From: CAZDCD01 sp964503885
GTDB taxonomy: Bacteria; Bacteroidota; Bacteroidia; Bacteroidales; UBA10428
Length of the DNA stretch: 64,000 nucleotides
Assembly (NCBI GenBank): GCA_964503885.1
Contig: CAZDCD010000011.1
Span: 1-64,000, forward strand
Direction of reading: 5' to 3'
The notes beneath the pieces were generated by a model. It worked only from the letters and a program-made list of their open reading frames with translations, was not told the origin of the DNA and ran no database searches. Position 1 is the stretch's first letter. Each line of letters begins with the position of its first letter. A program made the translations under genes and the position numbers. Below are positions 19,187-29,017 of the stretch, piece after piece.

Positions 19187-19810
19187 ATGAAGGCTAAGAA
19201 CTGGAAACTGCTTACAAATCCGCTTAACGACGACAATCCTATCACCGTGCAGGTACTTGGAATCTGTTCGGCACTTGCTGTTACGGTACAGGTTAAGCCT
19301 GCGCTGGTTATGGCGTTATCGGTGATCGTAGTAACTGCATTTTCTAATCTTATTATCTCGTTCCTCAGAACAACCATACCCGTGAGAATTCGCATCATAG
19401 TGCAACTGGTAGTGGTCGCTACCCTCGTTATTATGGTCGATCAGATACTGAAGGCATATGTGTATGATGTCAGTAAAAAACTGTCGGTATTCGTGGGGCT
19501 CATCATTACCAATTGTATAATAATGGGAAGGCTTGAGGCATTTGCAATGGCCAATAAACCATGGGAATCGTTCCTCGACGGGATAGGAAACGGGGCCGGG
19601 TATGGCATTATACTGGTGATCGTGGCAGCTGCCAGGGAACTGTTCGGAAGCGGATCGCTGCTGGGTTACCAGTTAGTTCCCCAGAGCTTGTATTCGGCAG
19701 GATACCAGGACAACGGTCTGATGATCCTTCCTCCAATGGCGCTGATCACTGTTGGAATTATTATCTGGATTCAGCGAAGCAGGAACCAGAAACTCATTGA
19801 TAAAAGCTGA
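19187..19810 (+). CDS. nqrD: Na+-NQR subunit D
   Basis: A 207-residue, six-helix membrane protein of the NqrDE/RnfAE family. The N-terminus NWKLLTNPLNDDNPITVQVLGICSALAVT and the half-helix with NCIIMGRLEAFA (the conserved Cys ligates an iron centre between NqrD and NqrE in solved structures) are diagnostic. It begins 7 bp after nqrC. Confidence 0.95.
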   Translation: MKAKNWKLLTNPLNDDNPITVQVLGICSALAVTVQVKPALVMALSVIVVTAFSNLIISFLRTTIPVRIRIIVQLVVVATLVIMVDQILKAYVYDVSKKLSVFVGLIITNCIIMGRLEAFAMANKPWESFLDGIGNGAGYGIILVIVAAARELFGSGSLLGYQLVPQSLYSAGYQDNGLMILPPMALITVGIIIWIQRSRNQKLIDKS

Positions 19811-19835
19811 TTGTTAAAACCATATTTACAGAAAA

Positions 19836-20453
19836 ATGGAAAACTTATTCAATCTGTATATCCGGAATGTGTTTATCGAAAATATGATTTTTGCATACTT
19901 CCTGGGGATGTGTTCTTACCTGGCTGTATCAAAAACCGTAAAGACTTCGGTGGGGCTTGGGATTGCAGTAATTTTTGTTATCACAATAACCGTTCCTGTA
20001 AACTGGCTGCTTGAAAATTATCTCCTGAAATCGGGTGCACTGACATGGCTCAGTTCCTCGTTTAAAAATATAGACCTGAGTTTTCTGAGCTTTATGCTTT
20101 TTATTGCAGTAATTGCTGCTATGGTTCAACTGATTGAAATGGTCATTGAAAAATTTTCACCTGCCTTGTACAACGCACTGGGTATTTTTCTTCCGCTGAT
20201 TGCGGTCAACTGTTCTGTTTTGGGCGCTGCACTTTTTATGCAGGAACGTGAATACGGAACGCTGGTTGAAGCTACCGTATATGGTTTTGGCGCAGGCTCG
20301 GGATGGGCCCTGGCAATAATTGTCCTGGCTGCTATCCGTGAGAAAATAAGGTATTCCAATATTCCGGCCCCGCTCAGGGGACTCGGAGTAGCCTTTATTC
20401 TGACCGGTCTGCTTGCCATAGCATTTATGGGTTTCAGCGGCATAAAAGTTTAA
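19836..20453 (+). CDS. nqrE: Na+-NQR subunit E
   Basis: A 205-residue paralog of NqrD with inverted topology. Typical features are ENLFNLYIRNVFIENMIFAYFLGMC and VNCSVLGAALFMQEREY, each bearing a conserved Cys of the intramembrane iron-sulphur site. It starts 25 bp after nqrD. Together with NqrD it relays electrons across the membrane from NqrF to NqrC. Confidence 0.95.
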   Translation: MENLFNLYIRNVFIENMIFAYFLGMCSYLAVSKTVKTSVGLGIAVIFVITITVPVNWLLENYLLKSGALTWLSSSFKNIDLSFLSFMLFIAVIAAMVQLIEMVIEKFSPALYNALGIFLPLIAVNCSVLGAALFMQEREYGTLVEATVYGFGAGSGWALAIIVLAAIREKIRYSNIPAPLRGLGVAFILTGLLAIAFMGFSGIKV

Positions 20454-20480
20454 CAATAAAAACATAAGCAATCATTTGGT

Positions 20481-21725
20481 ATGAACCTGATTCAGATAAT
20501 ATTTATAAGTATAGCCGTCTTTTTGCTGGTGATTCTTTTGCTGGTATCCATTCTGCTTTATGCAAAATCGAAGCTTACACCAAAAGGTAAAGTCACAGTC
20601 AGCGTTAACGATGAAATGGAGATTGAAGTCTCACCCGGATCTACTCTCTTGTCCACCCTTTCCCAGGCGCAACTTTTTTTGCCCTCAGCATGCGGAGGAG
20701 GAGGTACATGCGGCTTATGCCGGTGCCAGGTGATCGAAGGCGGGGGATCAATACTTCCTACCGAGGTTGATTTCTTTACCCGCCGTGAACAGCATGAGAA
20801 CTGGAGGCTGGGGTGCCAGGTGAAAGTTAAAGAGAATATGAAGATCAGGGTCCCCGAAGAGGTAATGGGCATTAAAAAATGGGAATGCGAAGTAGTATCC
20901 AACAAAAATGTGGCTACATTCATAAAAGAGTTTGTTGTGAAGCTTCCCGAGGATGAAACACTGAATTTCAAATCGGGTGGATATGTACAAATTGACGTGC
21001 CAACTTATGAAATGTCATTCAGGGATATTGTCGTGGAACCCCAGTTTCGTGATGAATGGGATAAGTTTAATATGTGGAATTTAAAGATGAAAAATACCGG
21101 GGAAACGTTCAGGGCTTATTCCATGGCCAACCATCCGGCAGAGGGCAACATCGTTATGCTGAACATACGAATTGCAACACCGCCGTGGGACAGGTCCAAG
21201 GGAGCATTCATGAATGTCCCTCCGGGAATTTGTTCTTCCTATGTATTTTCAAGAAAGCCAGGCGATAAGGTTACTGTTTCAGGACCCTATGGTGAGTTCT
21301 TTATCAAGAACACAGAAAGGGAAATGGTTTATGTGGGGGGTGGTGCCGGAATGGCACCGTTACGATCACATCTGTTCCACCTGTTTCATACTGTTAAAAC
21401 CGACCGCAAAGTGTCCTTCTGGTATGGAGCCCGGTCAAAGCGTGAAATATTCTATGAAAATGATTTCAGGTCAATAGAAAAAAAATTCAGGAATTTCAAA
21501 TTCAACATCGCGCTTTCGGAACCACTCGAAGAAGATCACTGGAAGGGATATATGGGTTTTATACACCAGGTGCTCTATGATGAATATTTAAGCAGGCATG
21601 CAGAACCTGAAGATATAGAATATTATCTCTGCGGTCCTCCGATGATGAACGAAGCGGTGCTGAAATTGCTTTATAACCTTGGAGTTCCCGATGAAATGAT
21701 TGCATTTGACGATTTTGGGGGATAA
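20481..21725 (+). CDS. nqrF: Na+-NQR subunit F, NADH dehydrogenase
   Basis: The 414-residue electron-entry subunit: one N-terminal membrane helix, a 2Fe-2S ferredoxin domain with Cys71, Cys77, Cys80 (CGGGGTCGLC) and Cys112 (LGCQV), an FAD domain with RAYSMAN, and an NADH-binding domain with GGGAGMAPLRSHL and the C-terminal YYLCGPPMM and FDDFGG. It oxidises cytoplasmic NADH and passes electrons through FAD and 2Fe-2S towards NqrDE. Length and domain order are normal. Confidence 0.97.
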   Translation: MNLIQIIFISIAVFLLVILLLVSILLYAKSKLTPKGKVTVSVNDEMEIEVSPGSTLLSTLSQAQLFLPSACGGGGTCGLCRCQVIEGGGSILPTEVDFFTRREQHENWRLGCQVKVKENMKIRVPEEVMGIKKWECEVVSNKNVATFIKEFVVKLPEDETLNFKSGGYVQIDVPTYEMSFRDIVVEPQFRDEWDKFNMWNLKMKNTGETFRAYSMANHPAEGNIVMLNIRIATPPWDRSKGAFMNVPPGICSSYVFSRKPGDKVTVSGPYGEFFIKNTEREMVYVGGGAGMAPLRSHLFHLFHTVKTDRKVSFWYGARSKREIFYENDFRSIEKKFRNFKFNIALSEPLEEDHWKGYMGFIHQVLYDEYLSRHAEPEDIEYYLCGPPMMNEAVLKLLYNLGVPDEMIAFDDFGG

Positions 21726-21748
21726 GGGTTCTTTACAAATATTCGTAC

Positions 21749-21796
21749 ACCGGTTACCGACCATAGACTTACAGATGGAAAACCGGTTGATTTTTT
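21749..21796 (+). terminator. Weak candidate terminator or attenuator after nqrF
   Basis: ACCGGTT (21749-21755) can pair with AACCGGT (21781-21787) across a 25-base loop, followed by TTGATTTTTTGG. The stem is short and the loop long, so termination would be partial at best and would leave apbE expressed by readthrough. Confidence 0.25.
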
Positions 21797-21851
21797 GGTA
21801 TCACAACCACAATTAATGGGCAAGAGTCAATAAATCAGATAAAGAAATTTC

Positions 21852-22871
21852 GTGAATAATAAATGGATCCGGATTGCTATTGTTATCGCTGCTATCATTG
21901 CAATTTATATTGTAAGTAGAGGAAGGTTTCCGGGCGAATACTATACCGTTTCAGGTTTTACACAGGGTACTACCTATCACATAACCTTTGAAACCAGGAG
22001 TGCCAGAGACCTGAAACCTCTAATTGATTCGATACTGCAAGATTTTGATTATTCATTATCAGCGTATATTCCCAATTCAATTATTACAAAAATAAATCAA
22101 AATGAACCCGGCATTGAAGCCGATGATCATTTCATAGCCGTCTTTAATAAAGCACGTGAAGTAAATAAAGAAACCGGGGGAGCTTTCGATATTACCGTGG
22201 CGCCAATAGTTAATGCCTGGGGATTTGGTTATACTGAAAAAGCAGATGTTGACAGTACAGTGATTGATAGTCTCCTGCAATACGTAGGAATGAATAAGGT
22301 GAAATTATCAGGGAGAAGGGTCATTAAGGACTCTCCCGGAATACTTTTCGATGTGAATGCAATAGCACAGGGGTATTCGGTGGATGTGGTCTCAGAATAC
22401 CTCGAGAGTATCGGCATAAGAAATTACCTTGTTGAGATAGGTGGTGAAGTGCGGGCTAAGGGCAAAAATCCGAAACATGAATACTGGAAGGTGGGCATAG
22501 ATAAGCCCGTGGAAAATAACATGATACCGGGAGCCATGATACAGACTGTTCTGGGGCTTAGCGGCAGATCGCTTGCAACATCAGGCAATTACAGGAAATT
22601 TTATGAAAAAGACGGAATAAAATATACCCATTCTATCAATCCTTTAACAGGGTATCCGGTGGTTTCCAATTTGCTCAGTGCTACGGTGGTAACCAGAGAT
22701 TGCATCACTGCTGACGCATATGCGACTGCTTTTATGGTCATGGGACTCGAAAGAAGCATTTCATTCCTTTCTGAACATAAACAACTGGATGCTTACCTGA
22801 TTTTCAGCGACGACAAAGGTAACTTCCGGACATATACCACCGAAGGCCTTAAAAAAAGTGTCATGGAATAG
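21852..22871 (+). CDS. apbE: FAD:protein FMN transferase
   Basis: A 339-residue ApbE-family protein with a single N-terminal membrane anchor (IRIAIVIAAIIAIYIV) placing it at the periplasmic face. Family motifs: GGAFDITVAPIVNAWGFG, FDVNAIAQGYSVD, NYLVEIGGEVRAKG, SGRSLATSGNYR and the DAYATAFMVMG helix. ApbE uses FAD and Mg2+ to attach FMN to threonines in [S/A]G[A/S/G]T-type motifs, exactly the ones seen in NqrB and NqrC upstream. The start is GTG at 21852; no nearby in-frame ATG. The gap of 126 bp from nqrF is the largest in the cluster. Confidence 0.94.
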   Translation: MNNKWIRIAIVIAAIIAIYIVSRGRFPGEYYTVSGFTQGTTYHITFETRSARDLKPLIDSILQDFDYSLSAYIPNSIITKINQNEPGIEADDHFIAVFNKAREVNKETGGAFDITVAPIVNAWGFGYTEKADVDSTVIDSLLQYVGMNKVKLSGRRVIKDSPGILFDVNAIAQGYSVDVVSEYLESIGIRNYLVEIGGEVRAKGKNPKHEYWKVGIDKPVENNMIPGAMIQTVLGLSGRSLATSGNYRKFYEKDGIKYTHSINPLTGYPVVSNLLSATVVTRDCITADAYATAFMVMGLERSISFLSEHKQLDAYLIFSDDKGNFRTYTTEGLKKSVME

Positions 22872-22926
22872 CTGAATGCTACCTTGATAAACTGACGTAT
22901 TATTGAAGATTAGAAAATGAGCTGTT

Positions 22927-23595
22927 CTATGCAGATTGTTTCAGCCTCTCGACTTCACGCCTTCTTTTGCTCATCAGGAACAATGCCTTGTTCTCTTCAT
23001 TCCGCAGCAATCTTTCAATGTTTTTCTGGTGCGTAAACAACAGGAGAACCGAAACAATCAGGGAAAACAGAACAAGCGATGGTGTGGTCGTTTTGAAAAC
23101 AAAAATAACCAGTACCGGAAAAGAGAATCCTGCAATCATTGAGCTGAGGGATACATATTTTGTAAGAATAAGTGTCATTACAAAAACACCGATGCAGATG
23201 AGCGTGGTATATGGGTCGATGGCCAGAACAAAACCAAGCAATGTGGCTACACCTTTTCCTCCTCTGAAACCAACATATACCGGAAAAATATGACCAAGAA
23301 TGGCAGCAATGCCCAGCAACAACTGGAAATTTATATAATCTCCTGTCTGGGGAATATAGTAATCGGTCAGCCGAATCAGGTTAACTGCCAGAAAACCTTT
23401 AAAAATGTCGAATGCAAGAACAAACAGACCGGCTTTCCATCCTAAAATACGAATTGAATTTGTAGATCCCGCATTTTTGCTCCCGTGTTCCCTGACATCG
23501 ATACCATAAAGTCTTTTGCCAATCCATACTGAGGTTGGGATCGATCCCAAAAAATAAGCCAGTACAAGGATTGCAACATTAAATACTATAGCCAT
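22927..23595 (-). CDS. plsY: Glycerol-3-phosphate acyltransferase PlsY
   Basis: A 222-residue membrane protein that acylates glycerol-3-phosphate using acyl phosphate, the first step of phospholipid synthesis. Three conserved PlsY loops are visible: YFLGSIPTSVWIGK, GSKNAGSTNSIRILG and the glycine-rich FRGGKGVATLLG. It has five hydrophobic segments and a basic C-terminal tail. It converges with apbE and has its own promoter. Confidence 0.96.
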   Translation of the reverse strand: MAIVFNVAILVLAYFLGSIPTSVWIGKRLYGIDVREHGSKNAGSTNSIRILGWKAGLFVLAFDIFKGFLAVNLIRLTDYYIPQTGDYINFQLLLGIAAILGHIFPVYVGFRGGKGVATLLGFVLAIDPYTTLICIGVFVMTLILTKYVSLSSMIAGFSFPVLVIFVFKTTTPSLVLFSLIVSVLLLFTHQKNIERLLRNEENKALFLMSKRRREVERLKQSA

Positions 23596-23627
23596 ATAAA
23601 GAACTATATTATAGATAAATCGGGTTG

Positions 23628-23658
23628 CAAAGTTATCACTATTTTGATACTATGCAAT
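23628..23658 (-). promoter_or_regulatory. Candidate plsY promoter
   Basis: On the minus strand ATTG (23658-23655), 19 bp, then TAACTTTG (23635-23628) fit the Bacteroidota -33/-7 pattern, with a predicted leader of about 25 nt before the plsY ATG. The remaining 250 bp to the end of pckG show no gene and no convincing terminator. Confidence 0.55.
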
Positions 23659-23911
23659 TATTACCAAATTTATTTGAATTTATGTACACCATATTAAATG
23701 AAATACTCTGTATTATAAGCATTTCGAACAATTTTCACGAATGAAACTATGCTATGTTCCTGTAATGATGCGCAATCTGTTCGTTTTTCCTGTTCAAAAG
23801 TGTATCCTGAAGAATAAAACCACGGGGCCAGTTAATCGTTGAGTTTCTGGTGCTTTTTTTCCGGGGCAGCAAAGCCTATATTCCTCTGAGATACATATTG
23901 CCCTGTTTGAT

Positions 23912-25777
23912 TCAGGATATTTCAAACGGACTTACAACCTGTTTGCTGTATTTCTTTTCATATGCTATCAACTTCTCCTTCTGATCTTTCATGATATTTC
24001 TGAATTCTGACGGAATATCTTCTTCATCGGCATATATTTTTTCCATTCGTTCGATCTTCTCCAGGAACTTACTGATCCGTATAGAAAATTGCTTTTCATA
24101 CAATTCCTTTGAATACTCCCTGTTAAAGATCTGTTTAAAGAGTGGTTGCAGATCTTCATATCTGGGGATATACCCTACCGGAGTCTCAATGGCATCGTAC
24201 TCACTGTGTACTCTTCCTTCCATCCATACCAGCCATACTTTTTTATCTACTTTTTCACATAGGAACTCATCGTTTTCTTTAATGAAATAATTGGTGGCAA
24301 ATACCAGTGGAACCTTGCGGAGTCTTTTACCAAATTTCAGGTGATTGCTGATGTATTTACCAAGCTGTACCACAAGAAAATCAAGATTGGCCATAGGACT
24401 GAAAGATCGCACACCCACTTTTCCCAATGTAGCTGCTGTTGTTTCCGATTCAATGGTTGCACCGATATATACACCATGTGACCAACTAAGGCTCTGGAGA
24501 ACCGGAACCGATGTATCTGAATCACGGCCGCCATATATTATTCCTTCAATTGGCACACCATCCGGATTATGAAGGTTCGGATCAACATTTGAAAGCTCAT
24601 TTATTCGAACCGTATACCGTGCATTTTTATGAGCATGTTCAACTGGTTTGCCATCTTTATCCTTGTCGCCGAGCTTCCAGTGTTCACTGAAATGGTTCAT
24701 ACCTTCATCGGGAAGATCCATACCCATATTCAGCCAGTATGGCTTACTATTATTCACAAGCACATTTGAAAAAATCAATTCGCGGGGAGTAGTAAGAACT
24801 TCATAGATAAAAGGATCATCTTTGGGATTGACATCGGTAATGATACCGAATATTCCCTGCTCAATATTTGCAGCATGACACGTTCCGTCGTCCCAAACCT
24901 TCAGGTAGGCAATATCATCTCCAACTATTGACTGTCCGGGTACCATTGCCGTTGATGTTTTTCCACAGGCACTGGGAAATGCACCGGTAAAATAAGAAAT
25001 CCTGTTTTTGCCTTCGGGTTTGATGCCCATAATAAACATGTGTTCTGTTAACCAGTCTTCGTTATTCGCTTTATAAATAGCCAATCGAAGAGCAAGCTTT
25101 TTTAATCCGAGACTATTTCCGGCATATTGATTATTTGCCGTAAGAACCCTGTTGTCTTTAAGGTCCATGTAAATTCTTCTTTTGTCCACATTTTTGGTTA
25201 TTCCCCTCTCATCCAGTTCACCGGCCGAATGAACCAGGTAAAAGAAATCTCCGGAACCGTTAAGCTTTTTAAATTCTTCGTATCCTGATCTGTATAAGAT
25301 ATCCTCACTATGACCCACATAGGCAGAATCTGTAATCTGCATGGCAGGGATTGAAAACCTGGAATTCAGCGGTCCGAGGCAAAAGAACCTTATGAGTGCT
25401 TCTTTACCGGCCATCACACCATCCATAATAGTGATAATCTCTCTGAGACCTTTTTCCCGTTCAATAGTTTCAATAACCTTGCTCATCTTCATTTCGGGAG
25501 TAACCAGAATTAGCGTATTTTTTTTGTCACGCCCCTGGTCATAATATCCATCATAGTGAATAGTATGTCCCTCCATTGCCAGTTTTTTCTCTTCGCGGTT
25601 TATCAGTGCAAGTTCTCTCACATAGTCGATATCTTCCTGTGCATCAGTGATCACAGTAACTTTTGCGGGTTTTAGTAACGACGTAAACTCTTCAACAATG
25701 CTTAGTACTTTTGGATTTTTAAGCTCTTCAAGCTTTTTAAGATTTTCTTTGCTTAATACGTTTTGACTAATATTCAT
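23912..25777 (-). CDS. pckG: Phosphoenolpyruvate carboxykinase, GTP type
   Basis: A 621-residue enzyme that interconverts oxaloacetate + GTP and PEP + CO2 + GDP. It belongs to the GTP family, shown by FTGAFPSACGKTSTAM (P-loop with the reactive Cys, about residues 265-280), HSAGELDERG, and the length above 600; the ATP type has a different P-loop and about 530-540 residues. Residues EQGIFGIITDVNPKDDP and YGGRDSDTSVPV are further signatures. The start is supported by an unusually good Shine-Dalgarno. Pyruvate phosphate dikinase lies next upstream, a pairing that suits PEP/pyruvate/oxaloacetate balancing. Confidence 0.96.
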   Translation of the reverse strand: MNISQNVLSKENLKKLEELKNPKVLSIVEEFTSLLKPAKVTVITDAQEDIDYVRELALINREEKKLAMEGHTIHYDGYYDQGRDKKNTLILVTPEMKMSKVIETIEREKGLREIITIMDGVMAGKEALIRFFCLGPLNSRFSIPAMQITDSAYVGHSEDILYRSGYEEFKKLNGSGDFFYLVHSAGELDERGITKNVDKRRIYMDLKDNRVLTANNQYAGNSLGLKKLALRLAIYKANNEDWLTEHMFIMGIKPEGKNRISYFTGAFPSACGKTSTAMVPGQSIVGDDIAYLKVWDDGTCHAANIEQGIFGIITDVNPKDDPFIYEVLTTPRELIFSNVLVNNSKPYWLNMGMDLPDEGMNHFSEHWKLGDKDKDGKPVEHAHKNARYTVRINELSNVDPNLHNPDGVPIEGIIYGGRDSDTSVPVLQSLSWSHGVYIGATIESETTAATLGKVGVRSFSPMANLDFLVVQLGKYISNHLKFGKRLRKVPLVFATNYFIKENDEFLCEKVDKKVWLVWMEGRVHSEYDAIETPVGYIPRYEDLQPLFKQIFNREYSKELYEKQFSIRISKFLEKIERMEKIYADEEDIPSEFRNIMKDQKEKLIAYEKKYSKQVVSPFEIS

Positions 25778-25780
25778 TTT

Positions 25781-25787
25781 TCCTCCG
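25781..25787 (-). promoter_or_regulatory. Shine-Dalgarno of pckG
   Basis: On the minus strand CGGAGGA ends three bases before the ATG. Most genes in this window lack a recognisable Shine-Dalgarno, as is usual in Bacteroidota, so this one is unusual and fixes the start. Confidence 0.55.
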
Positions 25788-26032
25788 TTTTATATATATA
25801 ACCAAAAATCGCTTTCGGGTCAACAGAAAAGAATACCGAACCATACAGCATAACTGCATACTCTCAGGAAACCATGGAGCCGTATAAAATGCAAAACTGA
25901 TTTTTCAATGTCTGAAAATAACGTCATAATATCCTGCTGGTTATCTGGTTTTAACAACAATATATGCACACCCGGGTTTGCGGCAACATTATTTGTAAAT
26001 ATTAATTAATACTTAATTTTTTAACCGCGCTG

Positions 26033-26040
26033 CAAATATA
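26033..26040 (-). promoter_or_regulatory. Candidate -7 element of pckG
   Basis: TATATTTG on the minus strand matches TAnnTTTG exactly; no good -33 box was found at standard spacing. If used, pckG would have a leader of about 250 nt (25778-26026), long enough for post-transcriptional control. I see no recognisable riboswitch in it. Confidence 0.35.
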
Positions 26041-26148
26041 GAAAAAATTGCATAATTAGGTATGATCTGTCAGTTAAGTTTCAGGATAAAAACAGAACCT
26101 GTTTCCCGCTATTCTAAATTAAAAGCATTTTTACAGCTGTCTGTCCAT

Positions 26149-26178
26149 AAAAAAGGCTGTCGTCCGACAGCCTTTTTT
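26149..26178 (-). terminator. Rho-independent terminator after ppdK
   Basis: Six A, then GGCTGTC, loop GTCC, GACAGCC, then six T. The A-run and T-run extend the stem. It sits 23 bp past the ppdK stop and works symmetrically, so it could also stop transcription coming from the left. It is the best terminator in the window. Confidence 0.92.
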
Positions 26179-26200
26179 ATGAACAACAGATTATGTCCTA

Positions 26201-28918
26201 TTATTTTGTGTCTCTAAGGGCTGCCTGAGCTGCTGCAAGCCTTGCGATGGGCACACGGTAAGGAGAACAGCTTACATAGTTCATACCCACCCTGTGGCAG
26301 AATTCAATCGAAGAAGGCTCGCCTCCATGCTCACCGCAGATTCCGACCTTAAGATCTTTTCTGGCGCTCCTGCCTTTCTTAACACCCATTTCAACAAGCT
26401 GTCCGACACCTTCCTGATCAAGGATCTGGAAAGGATCGTTCTTCAATATACCTTTTTTAAGGTAAATCGGCAGAAATTTCCCCACATCGTCACGCGAATA
26501 TCCCAGGGTCATCTGGGTAAGATCATTCGTGCCGAAGGAGAAAAATTCGGCGATCTCAGCCATCTTATCTGCAATTAAAGCCGCACGAGGGATTTCGATC
26601 ATGGTTCCAACCAGATAATCTACCTTCTGCCCTTTTTCTTTAAACACTTTCCCGGCTGTAGCCCGTACAATTTCTTCCTGCACCTTGAGCTCTTTTTCTG
26701 TTCCGGTTAACGGTATCATGATCTCGGGAATGGCATTTATTCCTTTAGCCTGTGCATTCAGGGCAGCTTCAATAATTGCTCTTGCCTGCATTTCGGTTAT
26801 TTCCGGATAGGTGTTTCCCAGACGGCAACCGCGGTGGCCAAGCATCGGATTAACTTCATGCAGGTCATCAACCTTTTGCCTCACTTCTTCAACAGAAATT
26901 CCCATTTCTTCTGCCATCTCTTTTTGATTGGCTTCTTCATGGGGAACAAATTCATGAAGCGGAGGATCCAGAAGACGAATGGTCACAGGCAGACCGTTCA
27001 TCGCTTCAAAAATGCCTTCAAAATCTTCCCTTTGGTAGGGAAGAAGCTTTAAGAGGGCTTTTCTTCTTCCTGTTTCATCGGAAGCCAGAATCATTTCACG
27101 CATTACTTTAATTCTCTCACCTTCAAAGAACATATGTTCGGTGCGGCACAGACCGATGCCTTCAGCACCAAAATTTCGGGCAACTTTCGAGTCATGTGGT
27201 GTATCTGCATTTGTGCGTACCTTGAGTTTCCTGTAATGATCAGCACGTTTCATGATCTCACCGAAATCACCGCTGAGATCCGGGTCCTTTGTACCAATCT
27301 TGCCTTCATAAACTTCTCCTGTTGAACCGTTTAATGAGATCCAGTCACCTTCTTTATACTCTTTTCCATCAACTTTAAGTGTTCTGTCCTTATAATGGAT
27401 AATACAGGCTCCTGCCCCGGATACACAACATTTACCCATGCCTCTTGCCACTACAGCTGCATGTGAGGTCATACCGCCCCGCGCCGTAAGAATACCTCTG
27501 GCAATATGCATTCCTTCAAGGTCTTCGGGTGAAGTTTCAATGCGCACAAGAATGGTGGTGGGATATTTTTTCGCTTCATCTGCAAAAAATATGATCTGTC
27601 CGGTGGCCGCACCAGGTGATGCAGGCAAACCTTTTGCAATAGTCCGAGCGCTTTTAATGGCCGCTGGATCAAAAACCGGGTGAAGGAGCTCATCAAGCTT
27701 GTTGGGTTCCTGACGAAGTATTGCTGTTTTTTCATCAATTTTTCCTTCACGAAGAAGATCCATGGCAATTTTAACCATTGATGCGGCAGTTCTTTTACCG
27801 TTGCGCGTTTGCAACATCCAGAGCTTGCCATCCTGCATGGTAAACTCAAGGTCCTGCATGTCTTTAAAATATTCTTCGAGTTTTCTCTGGGTTTCGAAAA
27901 GCTCTTTATAAACCGATGGCATAGCTTCCTCAAGCGATGGATATTTTGAAGCCCTGTCAGTTTCGGACACACCTGCAAGCTTAGCCCATCTGAGGGAACC
28001 TTCTTTGGTAATCTGCTGTGGTGTACGAATTCCTGCCACCACATCTTCACCCTGGGCATTGATGAGGTATTCACCATTGAATGCATCTTCACCGGTTGCA
28101 GCATCCCTTGTAAATGCAACACCCGTACCCGAAGTGTTCCCCATATTGCCGAACACCATTGCCTGGACATTCACCGCAGTTCCCCATTCCTCCGGGATCT
28201 GGTTTAACGCCCTGTAATAAATCGCACGCGGGTTCATCCAGCTGTCAAATACCGCCATTATTGCGCCCCAGAGCTGTTCCCACGGATCATCCGGAAAACC
28301 GTGGCCAGTCTTGTTTTTAACGGCTTCCTTGAATTTCGAAACCAGTTGTTTCAAATCATCAACTAATAGATCGGTATCATTTTCGATTCCTTTTGCTTCT
28401 TTAACATGATCCATAATTTCTTCAAAAGGATCAATGTCTTCTTTTGAAGAGGGTTTCATTCCAAGTACAACATCCCCATACATCTGAACGAAACGACGGT
28501 ATGAATCCCATGCAAACCTTTCATTTCCTGATTTTTTGGCTATTCCCTGAACCGCCTGCTCATTCAACCCCAGGTTAAGCACTGTGTCCATCATACCGGG
28601 CATTGAGGTACGTGCTCCCGAACGAACTGAAACAAGCAGCGGATTATCCTTGTCCCCGAATTTCGAGCCCATAATTTTTTCAATATGTGCCACAGCTTTG
28701 ACTACTTCTTCCCTGAGCAGCTCAACAACTTTATCCTTTCCCAACTGGTTATATTCTGTGCAGGTATCAGCGGTTATGGTGAATCCGGGAGGTACAGAAA
28801 CACCTATCAGGTTCATTTCAGCTAAGTTGGCTCCTTTGCCGCCTAGTAAGTTTTTCATATCGGTCCTGCCTTCAGCAGCCTTATTTCCAAATGTATAAAC
28901 ACGTTTGACTTTTGACAT
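26201..28918 (-). CDS. ppdK: Pyruvate phosphate dikinase
   Basis: A 905-residue enzyme interconverting pyruvate + ATP + Pi and PEP + AMP + PPi. The N-terminal ATP-grasp domain has KNLLGGKGANLAEMN and SVRSGARTSMPGMMDTVLNLG; the swivelling domain carries the phosphorylated His in GGMTSHAAVVARGMGK (about residue 485); the C-terminal PEP domain has GIGLCRTEHMFF, MIEIPRAALIAD, FFSFGTNDLTQ and GICGEHGG with a catalytic Cys. Length is that of single-chain PPDK. With Na+-NQR and pckG it fits a fermentative or flexible anaerobic metabolism (inference). A strong terminator follows. Confidence 0.97.
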   Translation of the reverse strand: MSKVKRVYTFGNKAAEGRTDMKNLLGGKGANLAEMNLIGVSVPPGFTITADTCTEYNQLGKDKVVELLREEVVKAVAHIEKIMGSKFGDKDNPLLVSVRSGARTSMPGMMDTVLNLGLNEQAVQGIAKKSGNERFAWDSYRRFVQMYGDVVLGMKPSSKEDIDPFEEIMDHVKEAKGIENDTDLLVDDLKQLVSKFKEAVKNKTGHGFPDDPWEQLWGAIMAVFDSWMNPRAIYYRALNQIPEEWGTAVNVQAMVFGNMGNTSGTGVAFTRDAATGEDAFNGEYLINAQGEDVVAGIRTPQQITKEGSLRWAKLAGVSETDRASKYPSLEEAMPSVYKELFETQRKLEEYFKDMQDLEFTMQDGKLWMLQTRNGKRTAASMVKIAMDLLREGKIDEKTAILRQEPNKLDELLHPVFDPAAIKSARTIAKGLPASPGAATGQIIFFADEAKKYPTTILVRIETSPEDLEGMHIARGILTARGGMTSHAAVVARGMGKCCVSGAGACIIHYKDRTLKVDGKEYKEGDWISLNGSTGEVYEGKIGTKDPDLSGDFGEIMKRADHYRKLKVRTNADTPHDSKVARNFGAEGIGLCRTEHMFFEGERIKVMREMILASDETGRRKALLKLLPYQREDFEGIFEAMNGLPVTIRLLDPPLHEFVPHEEANQKEMAEEMGISVEEVRQKVDDLHEVNPMLGHRGCRLGNTYPEITEMQARAIIEAALNAQAKGINAIPEIMIPLTGTEKELKVQEEIVRATAGKVFKEKGQKVDYLVGTMIEIPRAALIADKMAEIAEFFSFGTNDLTQMTLGYSRDDVGKFLPIYLKKGILKNDPFQILDQEGVGQLVEMGVKKGRSARKDLKVGICGEHGGEPSSIEFCHRVGMNYVSCSPYRVPIARLAAAQAALRDTK

Positions 28919-28985
28919 TTTAAATATTTTTAATTATGAAGGAATGAATAATAACTGAAATAATAAGTTATTTTTTTGAAAGGCA

Positions 28986-29017
28986 CAAAGGTATAAAAAA
29001 TTAATTTCAAGATCAGA
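28986..29017 (-). promoter_or_regulatory. Candidate ppdK promoter
   Basis: On the minus strand TCTG (29017-29014), 20 bp, TACCTTTG (28993-28986): one mismatch to the -33 TTTG, exact to the -7 TAnnTTTG. The predicted leader is about 60 nt, AT-rich. Confidence 0.5.

Noticed and set aside
27469..28170. Minus-strand 233-codon ORF inside ppdK
   Set aside because: It is another frame of the same strand within a well-conserved enzyme; composition is low in acidic residues and no motif is present.
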